A stretch of 64,000 bases of DNA. Source: Thelephora terrestris. Lineage: Eukaryota; Basidiomycota; Agaricomycetes; Thelephorales; Thelephoraceae. The number at the start of each line of letters is the position of its first letter. Within the stretch, counting starts at the first letter, position 1. Shown here piece after piece: positions 30,625 through 42,399 of this stretch. The notes under the pieces were generated by a model. It did not search any database and was not told where the DNA came from. It saw nothing but the letters and a program-made list of their open reading frames with translations. The stretch covers positions 310,001 to 374,000 of the forward strand of contig WIUZ02000022.1 in the NCBI GenBank assembly GCA_015956445.1. Reading direction: 5' to 3'. A program made the translations under genes and the position numbers.

Positions 30625-32317
30625 ATGGCCGCTGTGCGGTTGACAGATCTCCTACCGACGAATGGCTATCTCTTGCCATATGCCCTGTCTCTTTTCTTCA
30701 TCTCTTTTGTTCTCACCTTCTCAGGAGCCTTCTTGACATTGGATCGTACGAGATCATTCGCACCAACGGGTGATGTCTTCCAGGATAAACGAAAGTCTAC
30801 ATCCAGGCTTGTTGCTTCCTTTTTCCGGGGGGGCTTGGGTGGCATATTAACCGGTTTTTTCTTCGGCAGTGAGTTGTCACTACTTCCCCCCACTCCAGCA
30901 GAAGCCTCACTCTCGCAGTTCATTTCGCCACCTTCCTATCCCTCCTCATACCAAGTGTCACCCCATCCCAGACCCTGAAACCGGCCTCTTATCTGACTGT
31001 TTGGCTCCTCCCATCGTTGGCCACATCGGTCGCCGCGGGAAGGTGGAAATATTTTTCCTTCATTGCCTCGGGTTTATGTGGAGGGTACGTTTGGAAGATT
31101 AGAAAATGTCTGACTCATCTAAGGGTTTTGCCAGCACTTCTCTAGCGCTCGCAGTCTCGGTCACTATTCATCCGTCTCTCCTTACCCGCATAGTACTTGT
31201 TGCGGTGTTCTCCTCAACGTTGGCAGCCCTGACCCCCATCCCCATTCCGCGTCTCCAACCAGTACTCCTTCGGATATCGTCTTCAGCAGCCGGCTCATTT
31301 GGCCTTGTTATTTCCATCGCACTTTTCACCCGTATAGAACCTTGGTCCAATGTCTGGGAACGTTTGTGGGTCCAAAATGACATCCAATGGGGGACCGCAC
31401 AGGAAAAGGGATTAAGCGCGGGATTCTTTTTGTTCCTGGCATTTGGAGTTAGCACCGACTGGTGGCTCAGAACCAAGTTTGGAGAAAACCCTGATCAGGT
31501 CCGTCATTGATCCTTACCGACAGCAGGCTACTAATCAGAATGAACTCCCCAGAAATGGGACAGCTATCTTGCCCAATATGTTGCCAACCTTCCCGAGGAA
31601 TCTAACAGAGCGGGAATCTTCCACCCCGTGGTTGCTATCTGGAGCAAACCTCCGTTCAAATTTCTCGGACCTGAACCCATTATTTCGCTGGAGGAACCAG
31701 ATATAAATTGCTTGCGCGAGGGAAAGAGGGACAAATGGATGGGGAATGATCGTATCTTGAAGACTAAAGCGAGAGGAAACATCAAATTCCGTCCGCTTGA
31801 TGACGAGGACTCAACGGATTCAGAAACCGAGGCGGGACACATTTCCAAGGGAGAAGCACGTCATATGAATCCTCACCCATGGTTGGCAGGGGTTGGTCCT
31901 AATCTCTCGACACACTCTTCAGCATCGACGGTTTCGGATAATGGTGTGCACTCGCATGCGCTCGGTGAAAAAGATCCGCATCAGGTTGACTCTCGGTCCC
32001 GTCTTTCGACGGACCTTGAAATGTATGACTTGCCGGACTACTCCGACCGCGAAGTGGACATTACAACGGATTTCAGTCCGACCAGACACGGTCCAGATTT
32101 GATGCCGCGATTTCACCAGAACACGACACTGCTTCATAAGCTCCCGGCTAGCGATGTCAATGTCACGCCACCTTTGGATGCTTCCGTCTCCAGCACATCG
32201 CGACACGGCCCACACCAGGACAACCCTGGAGACTCACTGAAAAGGCACGAGAGCCCAAGGTGGCAAGCCTTTTGGAAGGATGTAAATGAGAAGATTCGGC
32301 ACAAAGAAATACGATGA
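30625..32317 (+). CDS. DUF4203 (TMEM198-like) multi-pass membrane protein
   Basis: From ATG 30625 the protein has a string of hydrophobic segments: YALSLFFISFVLTFSGAFL, then a Gly-rich helix GGLGGILTGFFFG, then VLVAVFSSTLAALTPI, SSSAAGSFGLVISIALF and GLSAGFFLFLAFGV in later exons. After an intron (about 31498-31552) comes KWDSYLAQYVANLP, AGIFHP and a long polar, Ser/Asp-rich cytosolic tail ending at 32317. The helix pattern and the W-x-x-YL-x-x-Y-x-x-NLP block after the last helix recall basidiomycete DUF4203/TM7S3-TM198 proteins. Function is unknown. Two upstream introns (about 30870-31000 and 31085-31135) are needed but not placed exactly. Confidence 0.62.
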
Positions 32318-32473
32318 TTTGACGACCTGGTCCATGATGTATCTGGTTTTTCCACACTCGTTTCAGTTCGCGATTGACGACTTTACGACCCTGTTACGCC
32401 ATTCATGTGTTATGTATTACTGTTTATCTATGGTAACTGCAGATCCGACTCTGCGCGAGTGACAGAATGCTGG

Positions 32474-35400
32474 TCAGATCCGTTGACGCTGCGACCGCTC
32501 GTCGCTCTCGATGTCCCTTTTGCGTTTGATGCCTGCGGTCCGTAAGTGCTCCTGTTTGCTGCGTTTCTTTCTTCCCTCCTTCTCCAAAACTTCCTTCTCT
32601 GCTATCCTCTTGCGAACGCTTGCTTTTCGATCGCGTTCTTGTCTCCGCCTCATGATCTGATCCTTCCTTAATGCCTTTGCTTGCTGCAATAAGGCAATGG
32701 CCTTCTTTTCCTCTCCTTCCAAGACCACTGCCCTCCGTTGCACATATGTGGCTTTCCCCTGAGGTCTCATGACTTTGGCTTTCGATGCGTATGGGAGCTC
32801 TCCTTGGAGTTTTCGGGGGATTTTCAGGCGGTTGAAATGTCGATCGGTCCTGGCTATCGGCTTGTACGTGGAGTTTGCATTGGATGGGGTAGGATAGCCT
32901 TCCGATCTCCGAACTTCTCCTGTTAGGCGCATCCCTGCCCAACTGCTCTTGTCTGAAAGCAATAAGGAAGTGACTGGGTTATAGAGCTTCCTCGGCAGTA
33001 CGGCGGTCCAAGACCTCAGGAAGACGATATCTAATGGGACGTGTCATCAGAAACAAAATACTTCGTGAAGTAAGTGATCGCTCACCGCTCATCAACACCT
33101 TGTCCTCGAAAGTCGCTCGGAAGGCGCCGTCAGGCTTTGGCAAGGCACGCTTGACCTGTCCACGTATCCCCGAAACTGTCCTGATGCTTGCGCCTTCAAA
33201 CTTTGCGACTTCCAATGCGCTTGTGAACATGTCTTTGATGAACGCCGTGTTCTTAAAAACCTTGCACGGCACACCGGTAAGTTTGAGCTTCTTGACTATC
33301 TTGGCAGAGCGGTCGATGTCAAGGACGACGCCAGTTGCAGAAACTCTGAACCCTTTGCTCTCGGGTGTTAGAGAATTGAATGCGCAGAACCCGGTGTTAG
33401 GGAGTGACACAGGGCCGTAAAAAGTCGCGTAACAATGCATATGTTCAGGGGTATACTTGAGCAGGCGCATTCGAACTGAATGGTCATCCAAGGAATAGAT
33501 GGGGGCACTCTGGAACCGCCTCCACCCGAGGGAAAAGATCAGTGGGTCATTGGTTTTTAGGGTCCGTGAGAACCACCGATGCCGTTTTAATCGAACCTGT
33601 ACGAATCCGAACCGTTCTTCCGCTGCCAGCAGACCTCCGACGATGATAGGGTATGTTGGGTCGAAATTTTCAACCATTTCGCAAGGGGCCCTCTCAACTT
33701 CGATCCGGAGATACGATCCCGGAGGGAACCCCTGGACTGCCGCGCGCATATTTTCGTCCAAGGATTGAAATTCTTCGCGATTGAGGGCTGATTGTTTGGC
33801 CATCTCCTCCTTTCGCTCGTCGTAGAATCCTTTACCCGACGCGCCCGGATCTTCGTATAGCTCGTCGAATTTCCGTCGCAAAGATTCCTTCTTGGCAAGT
33901 TGAATGGTACTAGGGGAGTCACCTCCGTCCACATTGGGCTCGAGATCCTCAAAATTTCCTTCGACGTCTGGTTCCTCGCTTCCCCTACGTTGATCTGAAG
34001 AGTCGCCCAATCCTGTAATAAACTGTGGGCGAATGGTGTCCAAAGCGCCTACGCCACTCCACCGCTCATTTGAATTGACGATAGAGGGTTCTTTGGTTGC
34101 ATCCTGTTGTTCAACGATCTGGCCGCCACCCGGTACTGGAACAAAGAAATCATCTTCGGCGTCAGGGGGATCCACACGGGCAGCCCCTTGAAGGATTTGT
34201 GTGGGCGTCAGAGCCGATGAGTACACCAATTTGAACCAGTCTATCCTCGAGGGACGCGCTCCCGAACCACACTTCGTGAGTGTAGTGGTACCAATATTGC
34301 ATTTCCACCGCGGAGCGTCATCGAGGTCGTTTTCCGAAATTTCTGGATCGTCATTGCTCGGGGAGTCACCAGTAACGGAATTGGCAGAGTTTTCCTGAGA
34401 AACATTTTCCTCAGAATCATCTGAGTCACTCCCAGCGAAATATAAACGGCGATCGTATTCGGTTGGGGAAGCAGGTGGAATAGATTTCATAGAACGTCTC
34501 TCCGAAAGGTCGTCTGTTTCGTAGGCATCGGCACTTGTATCTTCCAAGTCGGAAAGGGTCGAATCCGAGTCTCGGCGGCTTGAATCAGATTCCCAGCCTT
34601 GATCCGTCTGAGTTGGAACTTCCCCAGTTGCGAGCCCGCTTGTCGAAGTCCCGAGTAAACGAATGGGTTTATTGGAAGTGACTTCTTGTAGAGTGGTTGA
34701 AGCATCCTGCAAAGCGAACACCATCCTTTCCCCTTCGCCTAGCGGAGCTATGGTCGTTGTTACCAAAGGCATGCAAGGGTCGGACGAGAAACCACACACC
34801 CTCGTTAATCCCCTTCGCGAAGGTTCCAGGTACATCGACGTACACTGCGTCCTTGTCGTACATCACCCCTCCGATGTCACTCATTGGGGCGTGTATAATC
34901 AACCTCTTTTTCTCGCTGAGCTTCCGCAGTTTCTCTGAGCCGATATTTGGGAGAGGGCAGGGGTCTTCCAGCCGGGTCGAAGAAGTGATTGTAAAGTCCC
35001 CGGCACCAGGGATGTGGATTTTAGAATGCTGTTGTAGATTTGTTCCTCTGAGATACCCATATAGGATAATTCTGCGGTCGCATTTTCCTTCCGACAGTCG
35101 AACCTCTTCTCGAGGAGTAAGGTCCTCCATTCTGTCGGCGAGAAGGTATGGGTGAGAATTCCGAAAGACGAGGGGACGGAATTTCATGATGGCAATGAAC
35201 CTTGAAAGGTTCATGATCTCGTGGTCAGGATACCGGCCATTGAGGACACCTGAAAGGTAGAAAAGCTTTGCCCCTTGATAAATTTCTGCCCAGAATCGTT
35301 TTTTCAGAGCTTTTTTTGTGTCCCGAAGAGTAGATGTCTTTTTGATCAGGTCAAGGTGGGTGAGCACACCAATGACCTTTGGAAAACCATGAGATTGCAG

Positions 35401-35996
35401 TATATTGAGGAATTCAAACGTTTCCTAGCAAACATTCGGTAATTTCATGTCGAAGCCACCAGCAGAATCTTAATACGCACCATTTCAAACCCAAAGGATG
35501 CGTCCACCAACAATAGAACTAGATCAGCGACCTTTCCTATGTCAATCATCGAGTTGAGATCGTTGTTGCATTCCAAAAACGTTAGTCTGCGCCGTTTTCC
35601 GCTGATAACGGTGATAGGGCCCTGGGCACGTTGTAAGGTCTGTTTCGTAAATCTTCGGACGAGGCTCTTGAGGAGTGTTGTTTTCCCCACTCCAGGCGGG
35701 CCGACAATGGCCACTATGACTGGAGGAGGATCATCGTCTGGTGTCCGATTAACAAGGGGTACGTGAAGGCGCGTTTGATCCCGTTCGGCGGTCCTTCGAG
35801 CCTGCCTATCCGCTCTGCGTCCTGATCTCGGGGCAAATGCCTTGAACAACAAATATCTGTCAGCTCGCATCGAAAACCACAAACACCGTCGCACTTTCTC
35901 GTTGAAGCTTGTAGGCGCACCTCCCTTGCCGTTTGTCTTGTCCGCCGTTGCTCTGGACTGGCTTTGTCTGTGCGGTTTATGCTTTTGTTGCTCCAT
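32474..35996 (-). CDS. BMS1: Ribosome biogenesis GTPase BMS1
   Basis: BMS1 is a GTPase of the small-subunit processome, acting in the nucleolus in 18S rRNA maturation. ATG 35996 opens a basic exon, spliced (GTGCGA donor) to [16 protein letters not shown]. The P-loop is [14 protein letters not shown], followed by the hallmark [20 protein letters not shown] and [16 protein letters not shown]. Then come [25 protein letters not shown] and the AARP2CN-type region. A long acidic linker (about 34600-33900) leads to the C-terminal conserved domain with [13 protein letters not shown] and the KHRWF-x-RTLK-x-NDPL block. The last exon is Lys/Arg-rich ([37 protein letters not shown]). About 1,100 residues and all expected parts make this a complete gene. 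Confidence 0.95.
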
Positions 35997-36755
35997 TCAC
36001 CTGGAAACTGAGCGGGCGATCGAGAAAAGATGGAAACAGCGCACGTGATCGTCAAGCGAAATACAAGCGCTGGGGCCAAATTTTGGCTCCATTCGGAACT
36101 GATACGAGATTTCCACACTCAGTTCAGGTCGCACTTTCTGGAAGCAGTCTTCTCCAGAATATCATATGCTACGCAAAATTTAAAAACATATTTCGGATAA
36201 CCAACTTCGATTCGGTAACGGATTTTGCGAAAAGTATGTATCTCAAGCACTAACTTTGAAGGTGAGCTCGGCGATCGCTTGATCGAGAGTATTGAACACC
36301 ACCACTCTTGTGGCGGGTAGACTTGATCTCGGTTATCACCCGGGCATGAGATGTAAATGGCGGCCTCGAGTGCGACCAAAGGTCGATATGTATGGCGGAT
36401 TCCACATAAGGACACAGGCAAAGGCGATTTGCCAACCTGCACAAGTACTCTGGCCGTTTTAATGATTCTCGCAACGCATCGTCTTTGTCCAGCATCAGTG
36501 GGTGACTTGGTGAAGCCCGGATATGTTTCAAGCTAGATCTAGTCTTAGAGGCAATTACCCAAAGGCCAAATTTTTGGATGCTGTCCGCCGGAGTATTGGT
36601 GAATAAACAGTACTCTCCGGTATGGGGCCTGGATGGCCCATCAAGCTGAGGCAGGCGACTCCTGAGGTTGGATTATTAGAAAACCGCTTGATCACTGTAT
36701 TATATATGGAGTGGAGATCATGAGCGACAGAACATGTATATCGAGTAAGTGGTCC
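35997..36755. other. Intergenic region, possible small unresolved gene
   Basis: Between BMS1 and KGD1, the minus strand has a 93-codon frame at 36531-36250 (MLDKDDALRESLKRPEYLC) with a possible GT/AG intron near 36436-36366. I do not recognise it and cannot settle its frame, so it is not called as a gene. Confidence 0.3.
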
Positions 36756-39700
36756 CTATGCGAACGCCTCCGCCAAAAACTCTTCGATTTGCTTTTTATG
36801 TACGACCTGGGGGAAGGCATAAGTCGCGACATGATAGATGTGGGAGGGACCGAACCTTGTAGCCTGTTGCAACGGAGCTTGTTGGTTCCCGTCCAGCGTA
36901 CAAGGGGTACTTCCCTTGATGGTGCTGTGTTTCATTTGCGGCAGTCAAGATCCTTGGCGCGACATATGTCCAAGCCCCGTTGTTCAAAGGCTCCTCCTAA
37001 AGGGGATAAACACAAAATCCCGCGAGGGAACGATGAAACGGGCATACCTGACACCACAGAATATCTGCATTTGGATATTTGTCAAGGTGTGAGGTGATCT
37101 TCATTGCTACGGCGTGAGTGGTGGGAATGAGAATGAGTTGCAAAAGGACACACCAGATCGTATGGGAAAGGTGAAATCTGTTCGAGTCGGCTAATCGCCA
37201 CATCGTTTATGCCTTTATCTTGGCGCCCCTTGATGAGAGCGTGATAGACTTGACCTGACGAATATATTCAAAAAATTGGCTGCGGTTACACGACTGAAGG
37301 GACGGACCGCTGCACAATATGTGTCTTCGAATCTCGTTGGGTGGTGCCAAGTTGTCCGGATGAGGATCTGGGATGTATCGCTGGAACGCTGTATCTGTCG
37401 TCATCTCCTCTAACGAAGAACGGGCGTGTGGGTCTCGCAACAAGGCTTTAGACCAAAACACGATGAGCTTTGTTGTGGTGTCAGTCATGAAAGTCGCAAG
37501 AACGCTCCGCAGTACGCACAGGTTTCCGGAAATCTCTATGAATTTGGCGCCGGAGAACGTGGAACTAGCAAAACTCTCAGCACATGCTCAAAGCTGGCAG
37601 ACAATCAACTGACATAATTAGCTGGGGTTCTGGAGGGAGAACGTCAGATCAACGAGGGATCGAGCTACGACTGAAGGTACTTGCGTGGGGTATACGATCT
37701 GCATGTTGCAATCTTGGTGTTGTCTCTCCAACTTCTCTGGGGTAGGATATACGAGAGGGTGGTCATCGCAGAGCTGGAGGAAGCGCTCCAATCGACCGCT
37801 TGAGTGTTCTGGACCTTGCCCGTCGTACCCATGTGGCAAGCTCATCACTAACCCCGTTCGCTGCAGCCATTTTCTCTCTCCGGAAGCGATGAACTGGTCA
37901 ATGATGCACTGTGCGTTGTTGGCAAAATCGCCGAACTGGGCCTCCCAGATGGTCAACGAGTCGGGAGAGACAAGCGAGTACCCAAGTTCGAACCCAAGCG
38001 CCCCGAATTCGGACAGGGATGAGTTGCAGACCTTGAACTTTGCTTGGAAGCCACTGAGATCATCGAGTGGGATATACTGCTCCTCAGTATTCTGGTCGTG
38101 AATTACTGCGTGGCGTTGGGAAAAGGTTCCTCGTTCAACATCTTGACCGGAAAGACGAACGTGTTTTTTCTCCAAGACTAGGGAGCCAAATGCGAGTGCC
38201 TCAGCAGTAGCCCAGTCGATATTCTGACCGTCTTCTACAGTTTTTCCCCTTGTGGCGAGGATTCGAGCAAGGTTACGGTGTGGAGTGAAACCCTGGGGGT
38301 AGGAAGAAATCGCACGACCAATCTTCTTGAGAGTATCGATGTCTACGCCCGTAGACCTGGTGGGAAGAGTGTCCTCTGCGAGCTCACGTGGGGAGGGGAA
38401 TCCCTGCCAACTGGAGGAGAGCCACTCTTTGCTCGTAGGGACATAATCCTTCGCTCCTTCAGCGGCCTTTTCCATCGTCCCCCAGACCCACTTCTTGTGC
38501 TCCTCGATGTTCTGCTCCGTAAAAGTACCACGACCAACAAGAAACTTGGTGTATTGGGTCAGGGGAGTTTGTTGCTTGTCAACGGCTTTGTACATCCTCG
38601 GTTGGGTGAACATTGGCTGATCTGTTTCGTTGTGCCCGTATCGGCGATAACAGACTATATCAATGACGACGTCTTTCTTCCACTTGGCACGGTAGTCAGC
38701 AGCGAGTTGGCAGACAAAATTGACGGCTTCCACATTGTCTCCATTGACGTGGAATATGGGAGCATCAATGGATTTGGCGATGTCAGATGGGTAGGGAGTG
38801 GATCGGGAGAATCGAGGGTCAGTGGTAAAACCGATTTGATTGTTGACGATCAGGTGAATGGTTCCGCCAGTGCCGTAGTTTGGAAGGGTATGGAATCCCA
38901 TGGTCTCGTAGACAACGCCCTGACCAGCAAATGCGGCATCACCGTGTAGCAAAACCGCCATGGCAGTGTCATGTTGAGATTCGTCCCGTTCGAAGTGCTG
39001 TATTGCGCGAGTCTTACCCAGGACGACAGGGTTGACAGCCTCGAGATGTGACGGGTTCGCAACCAGGGAGAGTGCAACTTTCTTTCCGGATGGTGTGGGG
39101 CGAATGTAGTTGGCTCCAAGATGGTACTTGACATCGCCAGCTGATGATTCTTCTGGATCGGCGGTACCGGAAAATTCGTTGAGGATGGCCTCGATCGGTT
39201 TGCGAATGACATTTGCAAGTACGTTCAGACGACCACGATGAGGCATGCCAATCATCACGTGCTTCACGCCATGGTCCACAGACCTATCGATCAGGGCTTT
39301 CATCCCAGGAATGAGGGATTCGCACCCCTCCAAACCGAACCTCTTCTCGTTGGGGTACTTGCTCGCGATGAACTTCTCGAATGACTCGGACCAGATGAGA
39401 CGATCGAGGATCATCCGTTTCTCATCGATGGTGTAGTTCCATGGCTTTGGAATCTCGACGCGTTCCCTGATCCAATCGCACTGCTCCTTGTCTGGGATAT
39501 GGATATACTGTATTCCAACCGCGCCGCCTGGGTACTTGACGTGAGAGGAATCCACAGCAAAGTCACCGGAAACTCTCACAGTGAATTCTCTGGCAGAGTT
39601 TAATTATCTCTCCCAATTTCATCGTCTTTCTGTCTTCGGTCGCAAAATGGGGTAAAATGCCAGGCCCTAACGTAATCTCTTTGTCCAGGTCGCGTTCCGT

Positions 39701-40223
39701 GAACCCGTAACGTGACAACTCAAGTTCAGGGGGTCTGACTCCATTGAGGTCGGGATCGAGGATACCGAGGGGGTCGAGCTGTGCAACGTGGTGACCACGG
39801 ACTTGATAGGCACGAACGAGGAGTTGTGTCTGGGAAGCTTGTCAGCGTGCCGGAACCAACACAACAAAGAGCCACTGATACCTTGAGATGGTCATCCAGC
39901 TCCACACCTGAACTTGCGTGGAGGGCGGGCGCGCCGTCTGAAGGAGCTGGCACGACGCTGGGAGGTTGCCGGAAAGCTTCGGAACTAGGCAGGCCCTTCT
40001 CTAAGCCGGAGAAGTAGACATCCCAAGACGCATGAACCGATTTTGGGTCCCCCTTCCAATGCCGGTACATCTCCTCCACATAATACGTATTTGTGCCATT
40101 TGCGAAAAGGTCGTTCGCAGAAGGAGTTGCAAAGCCGCGAGATTGGGGTAGGGCAACAGTCGTTGGCAGCGACGCCCGGAGACGTAGGTTGGGGAACCTA
40201 CGGAGGATAGGACGGGAGAACAT
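36756..40223 (-). CDS. KGD1: 2-oxoglutarate dehydrogenase E1 component, mitochondrial
   Basis: E1 decarboxylates 2-oxoglutarate with thiamine diphosphate and feeds the E2 lipoyl domain, yielding succinyl-CoA in the TCA cycle. Exon 1 (40223-39882) encodes an Arg-rich mitochondrial presequence ([17 protein letters not shown]) then [22 protein letters not shown]. Exon 2 (39829-39580) has [14 protein letters not shown]. Exon 3 from 39534 holds the core: [86 protein letters not shown], and [20 protein letters not shown]. Later exons give the E1 C-terminus: [59 protein letters not shown], ending at 36756. About 1,000 residues and complete. Divergent from the CoA-transferase gene. Confidence 0.95.
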
Positions 40224-40380
40224 GAGTATGAGGGGCTATGAGAGGACAGAGCCGCAGCGAGGTGTCGGGGCATCAAGGAACGGTCCGACCATTTTATCGG
40301 ACCCTTCCAAGTCACGTTACCCGAGGCGCTGGTGGCTCGCCTGTGGTTTTCGAAAAAGCAATCGTTTATTCAGACAAACT
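40224..40380. promoter_or_regulatory. Bidirectional promoter, KGD1 / CoA-transferase gene
   Basis: 157 bp lie between the divergent start codons at 40223 (minus) and 40381 (plus), suggesting shared control of a succinyl-CoA producer and a probable acyl-CoA transferase. No known factor site can be named. Confidence 0.45.
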
Positions 40381-42213
40381 ATGTCCACGGTTGCGCTAGG
40401 TATCATACGGCGTTCCTTCTCCCCTTGTGTTCCGTTCAGAACTAAATGGCCCTCAAAGCCCTACCACGCACATCCATCTGCTCCGCGCCTGGGTGGCATT
40501 GAACCTCCATTGCGTGGCGTCAAGGTCCTTGACCTCACCCGTGTCCTGGCAGGCCCAACAGCAACGATGTTGCTTGCCGACCTTGGAGCCGATGTAATCA
40601 AGGTCGAAGAAATAACGCGGGGAGACGATACCAGTTTAGTCTCTCCCCATTCGATCCCTCTCCCTGCTGATAATAACGCGTTTCAGGGTCTTGGAGCTCT
40701 CCCGCGGCACCTCTGCTGGATAGCGCCCCTATGGAAAGCTCCCACTTGCCACCAGAGTCGGCGTACTTCCTGTCTGTGAACCGCAACAAGCGTTCGATCA
40801 CTGTGGATTTCAAAACACCGGCCGGACTTGGGATCTTGCATCGGTTGATCGAACGGTCCGATATTCTCATCGAGAATTTTGTTTCCGGAAAGCTCGCTAC
40901 GGCTGGTTTAGGATGGGATGATTGCCGTAAAGTCAACCCCCGCCTCATCTACGCTTCAATCACCGGTAATATTGCTCTCGCGACTTCTCCAGGAACCGCC
41001 GCACTCACCTCGTTACCAAAGGGTATGGTCAGACGGGGCCATATAGAGGGGCTGCAGGATATGACGTCGTAATTGAAGGCGAAGGTACACTCATGTGCGC
41101 ACTCGGTTTTCATGGTTACTCACCTCCTATCCGCAGCGGGACTGATGCACATGTAACAATGACATTCCGATCCACTCTTCGCCGCTCACAGATAATTGAT
41201 CTCTCTTACACAGCACCGGTGAGCCTGATCGCCCACCATGCAAGGTAGGCGTTGCTAGCACAGACATAGCCACTGGCTTGTATGCCCACGGTGCTATTAT
41301 GGCAGCATTGATCTCGAGGGAAAAGACCGGGAAGGGTGTGTGGGTAGATTGCAACCTATTCGAGTCCCAAGTACGCCTTTCCCCCCCGCCTAGCTTGTGT
41401 AGGGATCACGCCAGTCGGTCTAGATTGCGGGGTTAGCAAATATCGCATCCAACTACTTAATTGCGGGGCAAGAAGCAAGCAGGCACGGTACTTCTCACCC
41501 GTCCATCGTCCCATACCAGCTCTTCCCCTGCAAGGATGGGTTTATTATGATCGGTGCAGGTAACGAAAAACAGGTGTGTATTCCGCTAATCGTCTGCAAA
41601 TTACCTTAACGCGGTTTTCCAGTTCAAGAAACTCGTTGAAAATATATTACACATGCCCGAGCTTTTGACCGACCCTCGTTTCGCTAACAATAATGCACGA
41701 GTCGAGAACCGTGATGCGCTCGTAAAGATCATCACAGACGTATTATTACAGAACACCCGGAATTATTGGCTTTCTAAATTCGAAGGGCTCGGGTGAGCCA
41801 CTGACGGCTCGTGCTCCTCCCCAGAGTTGACATCTCCTTAGCGTGCCGTTTGGACCTATTAACAACATAGCGGAAACGTTTGCCCATCCACAGGCAAGGG
41901 CGCGTGAGATTGTCGTCGAGGTAGAGGTAATCAATTTCATTCGCATTGGTCCTTCCCTTGTCTGTCGCTAACATACCTCTAATTAGCATCCGAGAGCTGG
42001 AAAAATCAAACTCGTAGCTCCTGCGGTGTCGTATAACGGCAGGAGAATGCCAATTACGCGGCCTCCACCGTGGCTCTCCCAACACACGACTGAGGTATAC
42101 CCGTTTTATTGCATTCATGGGGTAGATCCTTACTTGAACTTCACAAGGTGCTGACAGAACTGGGGTATTCATCGGAAGAAATCAGCAAGCTCCGGTCCAA
42201 CAGAGTCATTTGA
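40381..42213 (+). CDS. Family III CoA-transferase (SUGCT/CaiB-like), mitochondrial
   Basis: These enzymes move CoA between carboxylic acids; the eukaryotic SUGCT makes glutaryl-CoA from glutarate with succinyl-CoA. The N-terminus ([13 protein letters not shown]) looks like a mitochondrial presequence. The fold follows in several exons: [81 protein letters not shown]. Then comes the nucleophile motif [17 protein letters not shown], whose Asp is the expected catalytic residue, followed by [30 protein letters not shown] and [11 protein letters not shown]. The end is at 42213. Substrate cannot be read from sequence; the SUGCT idea rests on family resemblance and on its divergent neighbour KGD1. 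Confidence 0.87.
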
Positions 42214-42399
42214 TTTTTCGCCGTGGATAGGCATTAGTGTATTCGTTTATATCACCCGCGTTTGGGCACCGTAGAGGTGATTCTCCCTCTGCCCACAAAC
42301 TACTTCGCGCCCCTCCCTGGATGCGCTGTGGAATTGAATACGCGCGCGCCAACTCTCACATAAGTGTGCAGAAGCACACCAAAAGTCCATTGGAATCGA

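Noticed and set aside
36711-37097. 128-codon plus-strand frame
   Set aside because: Antisense shadow of the last exons of KGD1, which give a perfect E1 C-terminus on the minus strand.
38278-38949. 223-codon plus-strand frame
   Set aside because: Antisense shadow of the KGD1 core exon.
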